Under the pieces are notes generated by a model. The model did no database searches and was not told where the DNA came from. It worked only from the letters and a program-made list of their open reading frames with translations. Below are positions 7,899 through 15,721 of a stretch of 64,000 nucleotides of DNA, piece after piece. The DNA lies in the NCBI RefSeq assembly GCF_014207505.1, contig NZ_JACHGL010000005.1, forward strand, positions 50,358 to 114,357, in the 5' to 3' direction. The translations under genes and the position numbers were made by a program. This DNA comes from Leuconostoc carnosum (GTDB lineage: Bacteria > Bacillota > Bacilli > Lactobacillales > Lactobacillaceae). Each line of letters opens with the position of its first letter. Positions within the stretch are counted from its first letter, which is position 1.

Positions 7899-10577
7899 AT
7901 GGCACTGATGTCTGAATGGCATAGATGGGATCTTCATATTCACACGCCAGAAACGCTGGTTAATGATAATTTCACCGATGAAAATGGTCATAAGGGGAAT
8001 AAAGATTTAGTTTGGGAAAACTATATTACTAAACTAAATGATTACGGCGCGGAAGTTTTAGGAATTACTGACTATTTTTCAGCTCAAAATTTTTTTAAGC
8101 TGAAGCGGGATCGTCGTAAATGGGGATTGAACTCGGACATTGTTATTTTTCCAAATATTGAAATGAGAGCCAATGATTTGGTTTCAAAAAAACGACAAGA
8201 TAATGGCAAAGCTACTAGCTACGTTAATATACATTTTATTTTTAGGCCGGATGTTTCAGAAAAGAAAATAACTAAGTTTTTAAGAGAGGTCAGATTTACA
8301 AAAGATGGTGGTGAAACTATAAATGTTTTTGAAAACATAGATGAGATTAAAGTTGGATCTAACTTTGTTTTTTTACCAACCACTTCCCAAATTTTAAAAG
8401 GTTTAAAATCGGCATTTGGTGAGAAATTTACGGATGAAGTTATGATTATGATTCCAAACAGTGGAGATGGAATAACTTTGTCAGAAGGAAATGGTTCTCA
8501 AAATGGAAAGGAGTTTCTAAAAAAAGTAAATCTAATTCAAGCTCGAACAGAAAATGCAAGAGGTGATCAGGAATATTTATTACAAACAGATAATAAATAT
8601 ACGGAGGCATTTCCCGCTGTATCAGGATGTGATGCTCATGATTATAGTAAGATGGAAAATTTTCCTTCATCTTCATATACATGGATTAAATGCGATAAAA
8701 CTTTTGAGGGACTAAAACAGATAACTTATGAACCAAGGACAAGAATAGCTATACAAGAAACTAAACCACAGGCTTTGCTACCATCAAAAATTATCAAAGA
8801 GGTCAATTTGAATGGGAATTTTTTTACAAATAAACATTTGGAGTTTTCTGAAGGGTTAAATACAATTATTGGCGGTCGCTCAAGCGGGAAATCCGTATTA
8901 CTTTCTATCATGACAAAACTGTCCAGTGGTAAAAATATTTTTAAAAGAGACAATGATGATTATAACAAATTAATTGAAGATTTAAGTTCAGATTCAATAT
9001 TGAAGTTTGCAGGTGGCAAAACAGCTGATGGCAACGATCAAATCGAATTTATTTATCAAGATGGCCTGCAAGAAATTGCAAGAGACAAAAAGAAACGAAA
9101 TGTTTTTATTGAAGATACTTTAAATGGAATTGTTAGTGAGGAAATAGAGTTAGCCCAAAAAGGCATGTCCAGCTTTCTTCAAAAAAAACAAAATCTTTTT
9201 CGTCAAAATATCGATAAATTGACTACCCTCGAATCCAATATAGCGTCTCTAAGTGAAAGAATATCAGGTTTTCAAAACTCAGTTGCAATCAAAAAGAATT
9301 TACAGTCGTTAAAAAGACGATTGTCTTCATTAGAAAGTTCGAATGAACTAGTTCCCCATGATGTTATTAATCCAATATTGCATGAAATTCAAGAAATTCA
9401 TGCAACTATCAGTAAATTGAAATCAGATAAAAAAGAATTGAATGAGTTCAAAAACATGACTTTACTACAAGTTAATCCTGTTTTAAAACAATTTCATTCT
9501 GAAATTTCAACGAATATAATTACAGAGTTAATAACTCGAAGTAATATAATTGAAGCAGAAATTCAAAATCTTATCGATACTGACATTAAACAAATACATG
9601 TAGATCTTACAAACATGCAAACAAAGGAATCCGAACTACAAAATTTGGATATATATTTAAAATATCAACTCTCAGAAAAAATTTCTCCGGAGATTCAAGA
9701 GATTCGTGAAGCAATTCAAAAACAAGAACTAGATTTATCTAATTATCGAAAGACACGTCAATTATTGGACAAGGCGATCTTTGAACAACGGCAGGTTTAT
9801 AGGCAGTTACAAATAGATAGTTTTTTCAAAAGTATTTTACAGGAATTTACTATTTATGAAAATGATTCTCTTGACATTAAGTATCGCACAATTGTAAATT
9901 TCGATAAATTTATTCAATTATGTCAAAATACTTTCAAAACAACGACAAATAATTTTCGTCAGAATATTTTTGACTTTTCAATGGGAATAAAAAATGAAGA
10001 GGATATAATTAAAATAATTCATAATATTGCCAAAATGGCAAGTGTGAACCAATTACCTTTTCGAAATGGACAAAATATCTATACTTGGTGTGAGACCTTT
10101 TCACACATGAGTTTTCTAGAATCAAATTATCATATATACTATAAGAGAACTAATACAATAAATAATTCAATCAAATTAGAGAAATTTACTGCCATGTCAG
10201 AAGGTAAACAGGCTTTTATTCTTTTATTGATGAAGCTCAGTCTAGCTCCAAAGGATACGCCTTTCTTTATTGACCAACCTGAAGATGAACTAGATAATAA
10301 GGCTATTTATGAAGACTTGGTAACCCATCTGCGTAGACAAAAGCTAAGTAGACAGATTTTTGTGGTAACTCACAATGCTAATATTGTTGTCGGAGGAGAT
10401 AGTGAGTGTGTGACCATAGCGGAAGAAAACATAGATTTAAGTTCCCCATTGGGGCACACCTTTAGTTACAAACAAGGACCAATTGAGGACTTGAGCATTC
10501 AGAATGCAATTTGTGAAACTCTCGAAGGAGGGCAAAGAGCATTTAAAATTAGAGAAAGTAGATATACATTTCAATAA
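7899..10577 (+). CDS. TrlF-like PHP-domain/AAA ATPase fusion protein
   Basis: An 892-residue fusion. Residues 1-290 are a PHP (polymerase and histidinol phosphatase) domain, normally a metal-dependent phosphoesterase: WDLHIHTP (H13, H15), GITDYF (D58), NIEMR (E88) and GCDAHD (about 243-248) match its metal-binding motifs. Residues about 300-892 are an SMC/ABC-like ATPase split by a long coiled coil (about 430-690), with Walker A GGRSSGKS (325-332), a signature-like MSEGKQAF, Walker B FFIDQPEDELDN (about 789-800) and an H-loop VVTHNAN. This layout corresponds to proteins currently annotated as 'TrlF family AAA-like ATPase', often found in mobile elements and suspected in defence. It likely couples ATP-driven sensing of nucleic acid to phosphoester cleavage; that role is inferred. 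All motifs appear intact. Confidence 0.82.
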   Translation: MALMSEWHRWDLHIHTPETLVNDNFTDENGHKGNKDLVWENYITKLNDYGAEVLGITDYFSAQNFFKLKRDRRKWGLNSDIVIFPNIEMRANDLVSKKRQDNGKATSYVNIHFIFRPDVSEKKITKFLREVRFTKDGGETINVFENIDEIKVGSNFVFLPTTSQILKGLKSAFGEKFTDEVMIMIPNSGDGITLSEGNGSQNGKEFLKKVNLIQARTENARGDQEYLLQTDNKYTEAFPAVSGCDAHDYSKMENFPSSSYTWIKCDKTFEGLKQITYEPRTRIAIQETKPQALLPSKIIKEVNLNGNFFTNKHLEFSEGLNTIIGGRSSGKSVLLSIMTKLSSGKNIFKRDNDDYNKLIEDLSSDSILKFAGGKTADGNDQIEFIYQDGLQEIARDKKKRNVFIEDTLNGIVSEEIELAQKGMSSFLQKKQNLFRQNIDKLTTLESNIASLSERISGFQNSVAIKKNLQSLKRRLSSLESSNELVPHDVINPILHEIQEIHATISKLKSDKKELNEFKNMTLLQVNPVLKQFHSEISTNIITELITRSNIIEAEIQNLIDTDIKQIHVDLTNMQTKESELQNLDIYLKYQLSEKISPEIQEIREAIQKQELDLSNYRKTRQLLDKAIFEQRQVYRQLQIDSFFKSILQEFTIYENDSLDIKYRTIVNFDKFIQLCQNTFKTTTNNFRQNIFDFSMGIKNEEDIIKIIHNIAKMASVNQLPFRNGQNIYTWCETFSHMSFLESNYHIYYKRTNTINNSIKLEKFTAMSEGKQAFILLLMKLSLAPKDTPFFIDQPEDELDNKAIYEDLVTHLRRQKLSRQIFVVTHNANIVVGGDSECVTIAEENIDLSSPLGHTFSYKQGPIEDLSIQNAICETLEGGQRAFKIRESRYTFQ

Positions 10578-10606
10578 ATTGCCACTACACTACTAATTAC
10601 TTTTTA

Positions 10607-10640
10607 AAACAAGCCAATTTCATAAGAAGCTTGTTTTTTT
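10607..10640 (+). terminator. Terminator after the PHP-ATPase gene
   Basis: AAACAAGC (10607-10614) and GCTTGTTT (10629-10636) form an 8-bp stem followed by TTTT. It lies 30 bp after the stop codon. Confidence 0.8.
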
Positions 10641-10720
10641 GTGGAGTGAAGAAAAGTAATTTTAGCTAATAAATTTCTAGTATGAAATAGTCAAATTTAA
10701 ATACAACCCAATAACATTGA

Positions 10721-10747
10721 AAAACAGCTGACCAGCTGTTTTTTTAT
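10721..10747 (+). terminator. Second terminator or attenuator before the ICE operon
   Basis: AACAGCTG (10723-10730) and CAGCTGTT (10733-10740) form a tight 8-bp stem followed by seven T. No gene lies between this and the previous terminator, while the first gene of the putative transfer operon starts 30 bp later. It could cap a small RNA or attenuate read-through into the operon. Confidence 0.7.
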
Positions 10748-10776
10748 TATAAAAAATTATAACAAGGAGAAAAATT

Positions 10777-11553
10777 ATGGTTAACAAATTTAATAAATTA
10801 TCACTACAAGGCAAGAGCCTAGGAAAATTAACCTATGTAGGTCGTAACAAAGTTGGGACGAACGGTGATATTTCTGTCGCTGTACTCAATATCAATGACA
10901 CTCTAAATACTGAAAACATTACACCACAAGCTGGATTTGATTTTACTAAACCTTTTGGTACTGAATTGAAGTTAATCAATGCTTCAATAATTGGTGGTGA
11001 AGCTCGTAGTAATCGGAGAGGTGGCGCAAGAGTTGCCACTAAGTCCGGAACATTATTGCCAATGTCTGATTCAAAGACCGATGACATACCCGAAGTAGAA
11101 TATGATGCTGTATTTGTGTCCGGGAAAGACAAAACACCAGTCGGACGAGTTCGTTCCGCTGATGCCTTTGATAGTAACGATTTGATTTTATTTAGTGTTT
11201 CACCAAACTATCAAACTGATAATAGAAATAATCCAGTTCGTGATGATAATGGGGAACCAATTATTTCAAATTACCAATTTAATTTCATGCAACAAAGTAA
11301 GTCGGGAGAAATTAACGATGATGATACGTTCATTCGTATCTTAATTGATCCAACCGAAAGCGAGAAATTACAAGTTAATTTGAAGCCTGGGGCAAAGTTA
11401 GTACCGCAAGGATTAAAGTTTGCTTTTGTTGGTAATAATGCCACTGATTGGACAGTGTATGCTGATACATTGATACTATTAGATAACACCAATTTCAATA
11501 ATCATCAGCGTAAGTCGTCATCTAAATCAGAAAATGATTCAAAAGATAAATAG
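10777..11553 (+). CDS. Conserved-type ICE protein of unknown function
   Basis: A 258-residue soluble protein with a strong AAGGAGA ribosome-binding site. The C-terminal part (LKPGAKLVPQGLKFAFVGNNATDWTVYADTL) loosely resembles the ending of DUF961-type proteins encoded near the start of the Tn916 and ICEBs1 transfer operons; this is a weak impression, not a clear match. It contains two short inserts rich in Asp/Asn, no membrane segment and no signal peptide. Its position at the head of the plus-strand run that leads into the transfer genes supports an early or regulatory ICE role. Function is not known. Confidence 0.6.
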   Translation: MVNKFNKLSLQGKSLGKLTYVGRNKVGTNGDISVAVLNINDTLNTENITPQAGFDFTKPFGTELKLINASIIGGEARSNRRGGARVATKSGTLLPMSDSKTDDIPEVEYDAVFVSGKDKTPVGRVRSADAFDSNDLILFSVSPNYQTDNRNNPVRDDNGEPIISNYQFNFMQQSKSGEINDDDTFIRILIDPTESEKLQVNLKPGAKLVPQGLKFAFVGNNATDWTVYADTLILLDNTNFNNHQRKSSSKSENDSKDK

Positions 11554-11618
11554 TCCAAGAAAAATTTAGACAAAAATGTATTTTCAAGAGCGTATAATAA
11601 TTTTAAAGATACAATCAA

Positions 11619-11639
11619 AATAATACTTCATGTATTATT
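11619..11639 (+). promoter_or_regulatory. Leader hairpin before the 577-residue protein gene
   Basis: AATAATAC (11619-11626) and GTATTATT (11632-11639) form a perfect 8-bp stem with a 5-base loop, ending just before the AGGGGGA ribosome-binding site of the gene starting at 11653. There is no T-run, so it is more likely a translational or mRNA-stability element than a terminator. Confidence 0.5.
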
Positions 11640-11652
11640 CTCAGGGGGAAGT

Positions 11653-13386
11653 ATGGAATTATCACAAATTCATTCATTGATAGATGATAATAATAAATTA
11701 GATTCTTTCATTAAAAACCAATGTGATTTAAGTATTAACGTCTCTTTTTCGGAACTTTTAGACTTGTTTATTGTAAAGTCGCTGTTAGAACAAAAAAACT
11801 ATTGGAACACTGACAAATCACTGAGTGTAGATGCGTATATTAGCAATTTAAAAAAAAAGATTTCAAAAACACTAAATACTACTTTTTACTTAACAAACAG
11901 TTTAATAACTAATTTTTTGCAACTAAACAAAGACGAGGCTACAAAAAAAACTTTATATTTTAACAAGTTACTTACAGAAAATAAATTATGGACTCGTTTA
12001 GATAATAACGAATTTCAACTATTTTTGAATAGTGAATACGCTGAACTATCTTGTATATTAAGTGATAAAAAAGTTGCTGATAAGTTTGAAAACATTATAG
12101 TCAATTTTTTTATTGAACCTAATGATAAATTAACTTTACTGTCAAATTTTTTGTTTTTAAGGTCTGCTGTTTTTAACGATTTTGATTCCTTAATATACTT
12201 TCCAAAAACTTTTGAAAAAAAATACTGTTTTCAAATCACGGTCAATAAGTTCATAGATTCAATATTACCGCTTAAACCCGATGAAACTTTGTTATTAGCC
12301 GATTTAACTTTAGTTAACGATAAAAATTTTTATCTAGACGAAGTTACAAAGACTAAAATTGAATACACATTAGACAAATTTGTGAATAGTTCTCAATCAT
12401 TATCTACTAAAAATTGGGGTGTAATAGTCCAGTTTGGTCAACATGATCATTATTCACAAAAAGATAATAATATAGTCAACATAACTATTAACAAAAATGC
12501 ACTTGATTTAACCCATACTGATATGCTTTTGGTTTATTTGCTTTCTATGTATTTTAATGATGTTTACTATCGAAATAACACTGTTGGAGTTATAAGAAGT
12601 ACTAATGTATTTTCCGAGTTATTTGTTAATAATTTCAATAAGTATAGTTCATTATTCAATAATCAAGAATATTTTGAAACATATAATTTAGCTTTGATTG
12701 ATAAGCTTTCAATTTATCTCAAAAAAAGGAACACTTCATTTGAAAAATTGATATTTAATTTTTTTGATAAATACATTCCAAATACCTTTAATATTCAAGA
12801 TTTTAGAGTTGCTTTGGTTGAGGACACACTGCCTTCAGAGACTAAAAACAAGTTATTTGTAATTGAAATCGAATCAATACTAAGACAATTTATCTTGCTC
12901 CAAAAAGAAAATAAAATTGATGTTCATAATTTAAAATACATGCATCAACCAAGATATGACAATATTCATTCATTTATAAAAAATAAATATTTAGAAATTA
13001 ATCAGAATGTCTTATTTAAATATTTTCAAAATGACAATAAAATTATGAAAATATTTAATTCTTTTAATTACGTTGAAGAAAAATTTTTATCAAAAACAAC
13101 ATTAAACAGCATATTGAAAGCAACTCCGCATGTTACCAGATACTCAAATTTATTTTCTACAAGTGAATCTAATTATTTAAGTTATTGTCTTGATAATTCT
13201 CTATTTAGTGACGCACTTGCCTTAAGAAACATATATTTACATGGTGCGTCTAAACATTTTTCAGATGAAGATCACCGCATAAATTATCTTCGAATTTTAA
13301 ATTGTATGTTAATTATTATTGCTAATATTAATGATGAATTGATTTATAAAGTAGATACTCTAGAAAAGATTGAGACTGATAATTAA
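11653..13386 (+). CDS. Large protein with C-terminal HEPN-type motif, candidate defence gene
   Basis: A 577-residue, very Asn/Lys/Phe-rich protein with no recognised name. The last 60 residues contain LRNIYLHGASKHFSDEDHRINYLRILNCMLIIIANINDELI, written here as two overlapping segments of a helical pair: LRNIYLHGAS carries the R-x4-H signature of HEPN RNases, and the following hydrophobic helix is usual for that fold. The first 500 residues are predicted mostly helical and show no known catalytic motif. It sits between a conserved-type ICE gene and the first transfer gene, with its own hairpin leader and ribosome-binding site, and its base composition is even more AT-rich than the neighbouring transfer genes, consistent with separately acquired cargo. 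An abortive-infection role is inferred. Confidence 0.6.
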   Translation: MELSQIHSLIDDNNKLDSFIKNQCDLSINVSFSELLDLFIVKSLLEQKNYWNTDKSLSVDAYISNLKKKISKTLNTTFYLTNSLITNFLQLNKDEATKKTLYFNKLLTENKLWTRLDNNEFQLFLNSEYAELSCILSDKKVADKFENIIVNFFIEPNDKLTLLSNFLFLRSAVFNDFDSLIYFPKTFEKKYCFQITVNKFIDSILPLKPDETLLLADLTLVNDKNFYLDEVTKTKIEYTLDKFVNSSQSLSTKNWGVIVQFGQHDHYSQKDNNIVNITINKNALDLTHTDMLLVYLLSMYFNDVYYRNNTVGVIRSTNVFSELFVNNFNKYSSLFNNQEYFETYNLALIDKLSIYLKKRNTSFEKLIFNFFDKYIPNTFNIQDFRVALVEDTLPSETKNKLFVIEIESILRQFILLQKENKIDVHNLKYMHQPRYDNIHSFIKNKYLEINQNVLFKYFQNDNKIMKIFNSFNYVEEKFLSKTTLNSILKATPHVTRYSNLFSTSESNYLSYCLDNSLFSDALALRNIYLHGASKHFSDEDHRINYLRILNCMLIIIANINDELIYKVDTLEKIETDN

Positions 13387-13486
13387 GCAAAGCACGCTAA
13401 TGTAATTACAGTATCTTGTAAGAACGCATCAAGGTGTTTAATTAAATAATTGTAAAAGTAAAAATTTATTTAGGAAAGGAGCATAG

Positions 13487-14434
13487 ATGCCCAAAATTCC
13501 AAAACTAAAAATCAACTTTGAGTACGAAAAAAAGAAAAAAGAAAAACCCATCAAAATTCCTAAGGCGCATACGTTGAACTTAGGTCGGGTTCGTTCAATT
13601 GTCCTATCAATCTTAATAGGGCTTTTTATTTACTTTAGTTATGTGCTGGTTTTAGCCAATGCGACTGCGCATAAGAATAAAACCTTACAACAAACAGTCG
13701 CCACTTTGAATCATCGCATTAATCAAGAAAACGCTGGGACAACGAGTTACAATCCACTAGTGGATCAGTACATGACCCAGTTTTTAAAAATCTACTATTC
13801 GCCAGCAAGTGATGATTCAAATGGTCGAACGAAACAACTTAGCCAATATTTGGCAAGCAATTTAACTTTGCCGAGTACCGATAAAAATACTGATTTAAAA
13901 CTGGTTTCATCAACATTGAATGGTATTTTTACAATCGACACAGTCAAAACAGCGCAATACAGTTTAACGGTTGAAGCGAATAATAAGCAAAATCATGTGA
14001 CAGTGGATATTCCTTACCAACAGGCTAATGAAAAATTAACCGTAATTGGCTTTCCGTATGTCGCCAACTCCATTAATAGTATCAGTCATGTGGGACAAGC
14101 TCGATTAACCAATACCGGGAAAACACTGAATAGTGAACAAACCACCACAAAAGTTGCCAAGTTTACCAAACAATTTGCTCAAAAATATGTCTCTTCATCA
14201 ACGAAAGATATGGCTTTTTTGATGGCAGATCCTGTTGGCTTAGATGGCGCTGTTGATTTTGTTTCACTTGATGATAGTTCCATAAAAGTATCTGGTACTA
14301 GCAAAAATCCGATAGTAACGGCAACTATGACCGTCAAAGTTCATGATTCAGATATTGCTCAAGTACAAACAATTCGCCTGTATTTAAAACAACAAGACTC
14401 AACTTATTTTGTCACTAAATTTATCCAAGCATAG
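13487..14434 (+). CDS. TcpC/ConB-like conjugation channel protein
   Basis: A 315-residue protein with a basic cytoplasmic N-terminus, one membrane helix at about residues 35-57 (VRSIVLSILIGLFIYFSYVL) and a large extracytoplasmic part that reads as two NTF2-like halves, the known architecture of TcpC (pCW3), ConB (ICEBs1) and Tn916 Orf13. These proteins form a ring in the VirB8 position of Gram-positive type IV secretion systems. It has a strong AAAGGAG ribosome-binding site and heads a tightly packed operon with the other transfer genes. Confidence 0.85.
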   Translation: MPKIPKLKINFEYEKKKKEKPIKIPKAHTLNLGRVRSIVLSILIGLFIYFSYVLVLANATAHKNKTLQQTVATLNHRINQENAGTTSYNPLVDQYMTQFLKIYYSPASDDSNGRTKQLSQYLASNLTLPSTDKNTDLKLVSSTLNGIFTIDTVKTAQYSLTVEANNKQNHVTVDIPYQQANEKLTVIGFPYVANSINSISHVGQARLTNTGKTLNSEQTTTKVAKFTKQFAQKYVSSSTKDMAFLMADPVGLDGAVDFVSLDDSSIKVSGTSKNPIVTATMTVKVHDSDIAQVQTIRLYLKQQDSTYFVTKFIQA

Positions 14435-14447
14435 AGAGGAGAAACAA

Positions 14448-14675
14448 ATGGATATTTACAATGCTTTAAAACCTGTGTTACTAGGACTAGTTGTTATCAT
14501 AGCAGGTGGTCGCGCTATTCAGCACTATGGTAAAAATGAAAACAAAGATATGTGGGTCACCATTTTAATTGGTGGGTTAATTTATTTCTTTGTCAATGGG
14601 CCAGCCAACACTTTAAATGCCTTTTCAGGATTAATGAATTCCGTCTTGAACTTTATTCAAGGATTAGGAGGGTAA
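14448..14675 (+). CDS. Small two-helix membrane protein, ConC-like
   Basis: A 75-residue protein with two hydrophobic helices (VLLGLVVIIAGGRAI and MWVTILIGGLIYFFVN) and a Gly-rich tail. Small proteins of this type occur between TcpC and TcpE genes in Gram-positive ICEs (ConC in ICEBs1). The ATG at 14448 follows an AGAGGAG site and is preferred over an upstream frame start that would overlap tcpC. The assignment rests on size, topology and position rather than on motifs. Confidence 0.7.
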   Translation: MDIYNALKPVLLGLVVIIAGGRAIQHYGKNENKDMWVTILIGGLIYFFVNGPANTLNAFSGLMNSVLNFIQGLGG

Positions 14676-14677
14676 AA

Positions 14678-15052
14678 ATGTATAATTATCGTCGGGTGTA
14701 TACGAACTCCGCCAAGTTTCGCACGATTTATGGCGATTTAAAATTGCCAGTCTTTATTGATTCAAGAGTGGCGGGACTATTAACGATTACCACAGTAATT
14801 GATGTGTCAATTATATTTATTTTTCAATTGTATCAAATTCAAAATGGCCGACTAACTTTTGGCTTTGCTTTACTAGTCATCTCACTATTTACCGTTTATA
14901 AACTCGATAAAGTTTTGAAAATAGATGATTTACCTTTTGAAACTACGCTTAAATATGCAATCTTACATTACTGGCGTTATTGGTTTCAGAAGAAACAACT
15001 TTATCAAGATCAACATTTAAACAGTAATCAGAAAAAATATCAAATATTGTAA
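14678..15052 (+). CDS. TcpE-family conjugation membrane protein (ConD-like)
   Basis: A 124-residue protein with the TcpE pattern: an N-terminal YRRVYTNSAKFRTIYGDLKLP segment (first part shown as YRRVYTNSAK), two adjacent membrane helices (residues about 38-75) and a basic C-terminal helix. TcpE proteins are essential inner-membrane components of Tn916/pCW3-type transfer machines. The start ATG at 14678 lies behind AGGAGGG, two bases after the preceding stop. Confidence 0.82.
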   Translation: MYNYRRVYTNSAKFRTIYGDLKLPVFIDSRVAGLLTITTVIDVSIIFIFQLYQIQNGRLTFGFALLVISLFTVYKLDKVLKIDDLPFETTLKYAILHYWRYWFQKKQLYQDQHLNSNQKKYQIL

Positions 15053-15058
15053 CTAAAG

Positions 15059-15081
15059 AGCATGTGTAAGCATGCTTTTTA
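15059..15081 (+). terminator. Terminator-like hairpin inside the transfer operon
   Basis: AGCATG (15059-15064) and CATGCT (15071-15076) pair over a 6-base loop and are followed by TTTT. A second hairpin, GGTTGG/CCAACC at 15113-15131, follows without a T-run. They fall between the tcpE-like gene and the next transfer gene, so they may lower or regulate downstream expression. Confidence 0.6.
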
Positions 15082-15183
15082 TTATGTCATCGTCAATTCT
15101 TAGAGTAGGACAGGTTGGGGCAGTTCCAACCAAATGACACCATAACATGAGTTTATAAAATTACACTCGAAAGGAGTATTACG

Positions 15184-15705
15184 ATGAAAAAATTTCATTT
15201 TAAACAGCGTGCGGTAAATACACCAAAGCTACCATATTTCAGGTTAATCATTGCGGTTATCATACTAATAATCGTCATTACCTCATTACTATTTGTATTT
15301 CACAATAAACAATCATCAGAATCACATTCAGAAACTAGTCAATCTTCATCACAAGTCCATGATCAACCTACGGAGGGAAAAGACTATACGATTCAATACA
15401 GTAATTCATCGTTAATCAAACAATCGACATTGAACACAGCTTTAAAAAAAGCTGGTTTGCTTGATTTTAGCTACTTATTAAACACTAGTGACGATGGTGG
15501 AAACGATGCTAAGATTTTAGTTTACTACAATCAAGCCAACCAACAATTAATTTTTAAGTTCTATCAAAATGGTTATCAATCAGACAAGGATTATCAAATT
15601 GGTGGCTATGATCTCCAAAAGCAAATGGGTATTCACGGCTTACAACCATCAGCTTTTAATGGGCTACCACTAGTTTATACTTGGGAGAATTTACGAACAA
15701 AATAA
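15184..15705 (+). CDS. Membrane-anchored ICE protein of unknown function
   Basis: A 173-residue protein with a basic N-terminus, one membrane helix (residues about 19-39, LIIAVIILIIVITSLLFVF), a Ser/Gln-rich spacer and an extracytoplasmic domain of about 110 residues containing YYNQANQQLIFKFYQNGYQS. No family is recognised. It has a GAAAGGAG ribosome-binding site and precedes the VirB6-like gene by 16 bp, so it belongs to the transfer operon and probably works at the cell surface. It might be a scaffold or lipoprotein-like partner specific to this ICE lineage. Confidence 0.6.
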   Translation: MKKFHFKQRAVNTPKLPYFRLIIAVIILIIVITSLLFVFHNKQSSESHSETSQSSSQVHDQPTEGKDYTIQYSNSSLIKQSTLNTALKKAGLLDFSYLLNTSDDGGNDAKILVYYNQANQQLIFKFYQNGYQSDKDYQIGGYDLQKQMGIHGLQPSAFNGLPLVYTWENLRTK

Positions 15706-15721
15706 TTAAAAGGAGGAAAAC

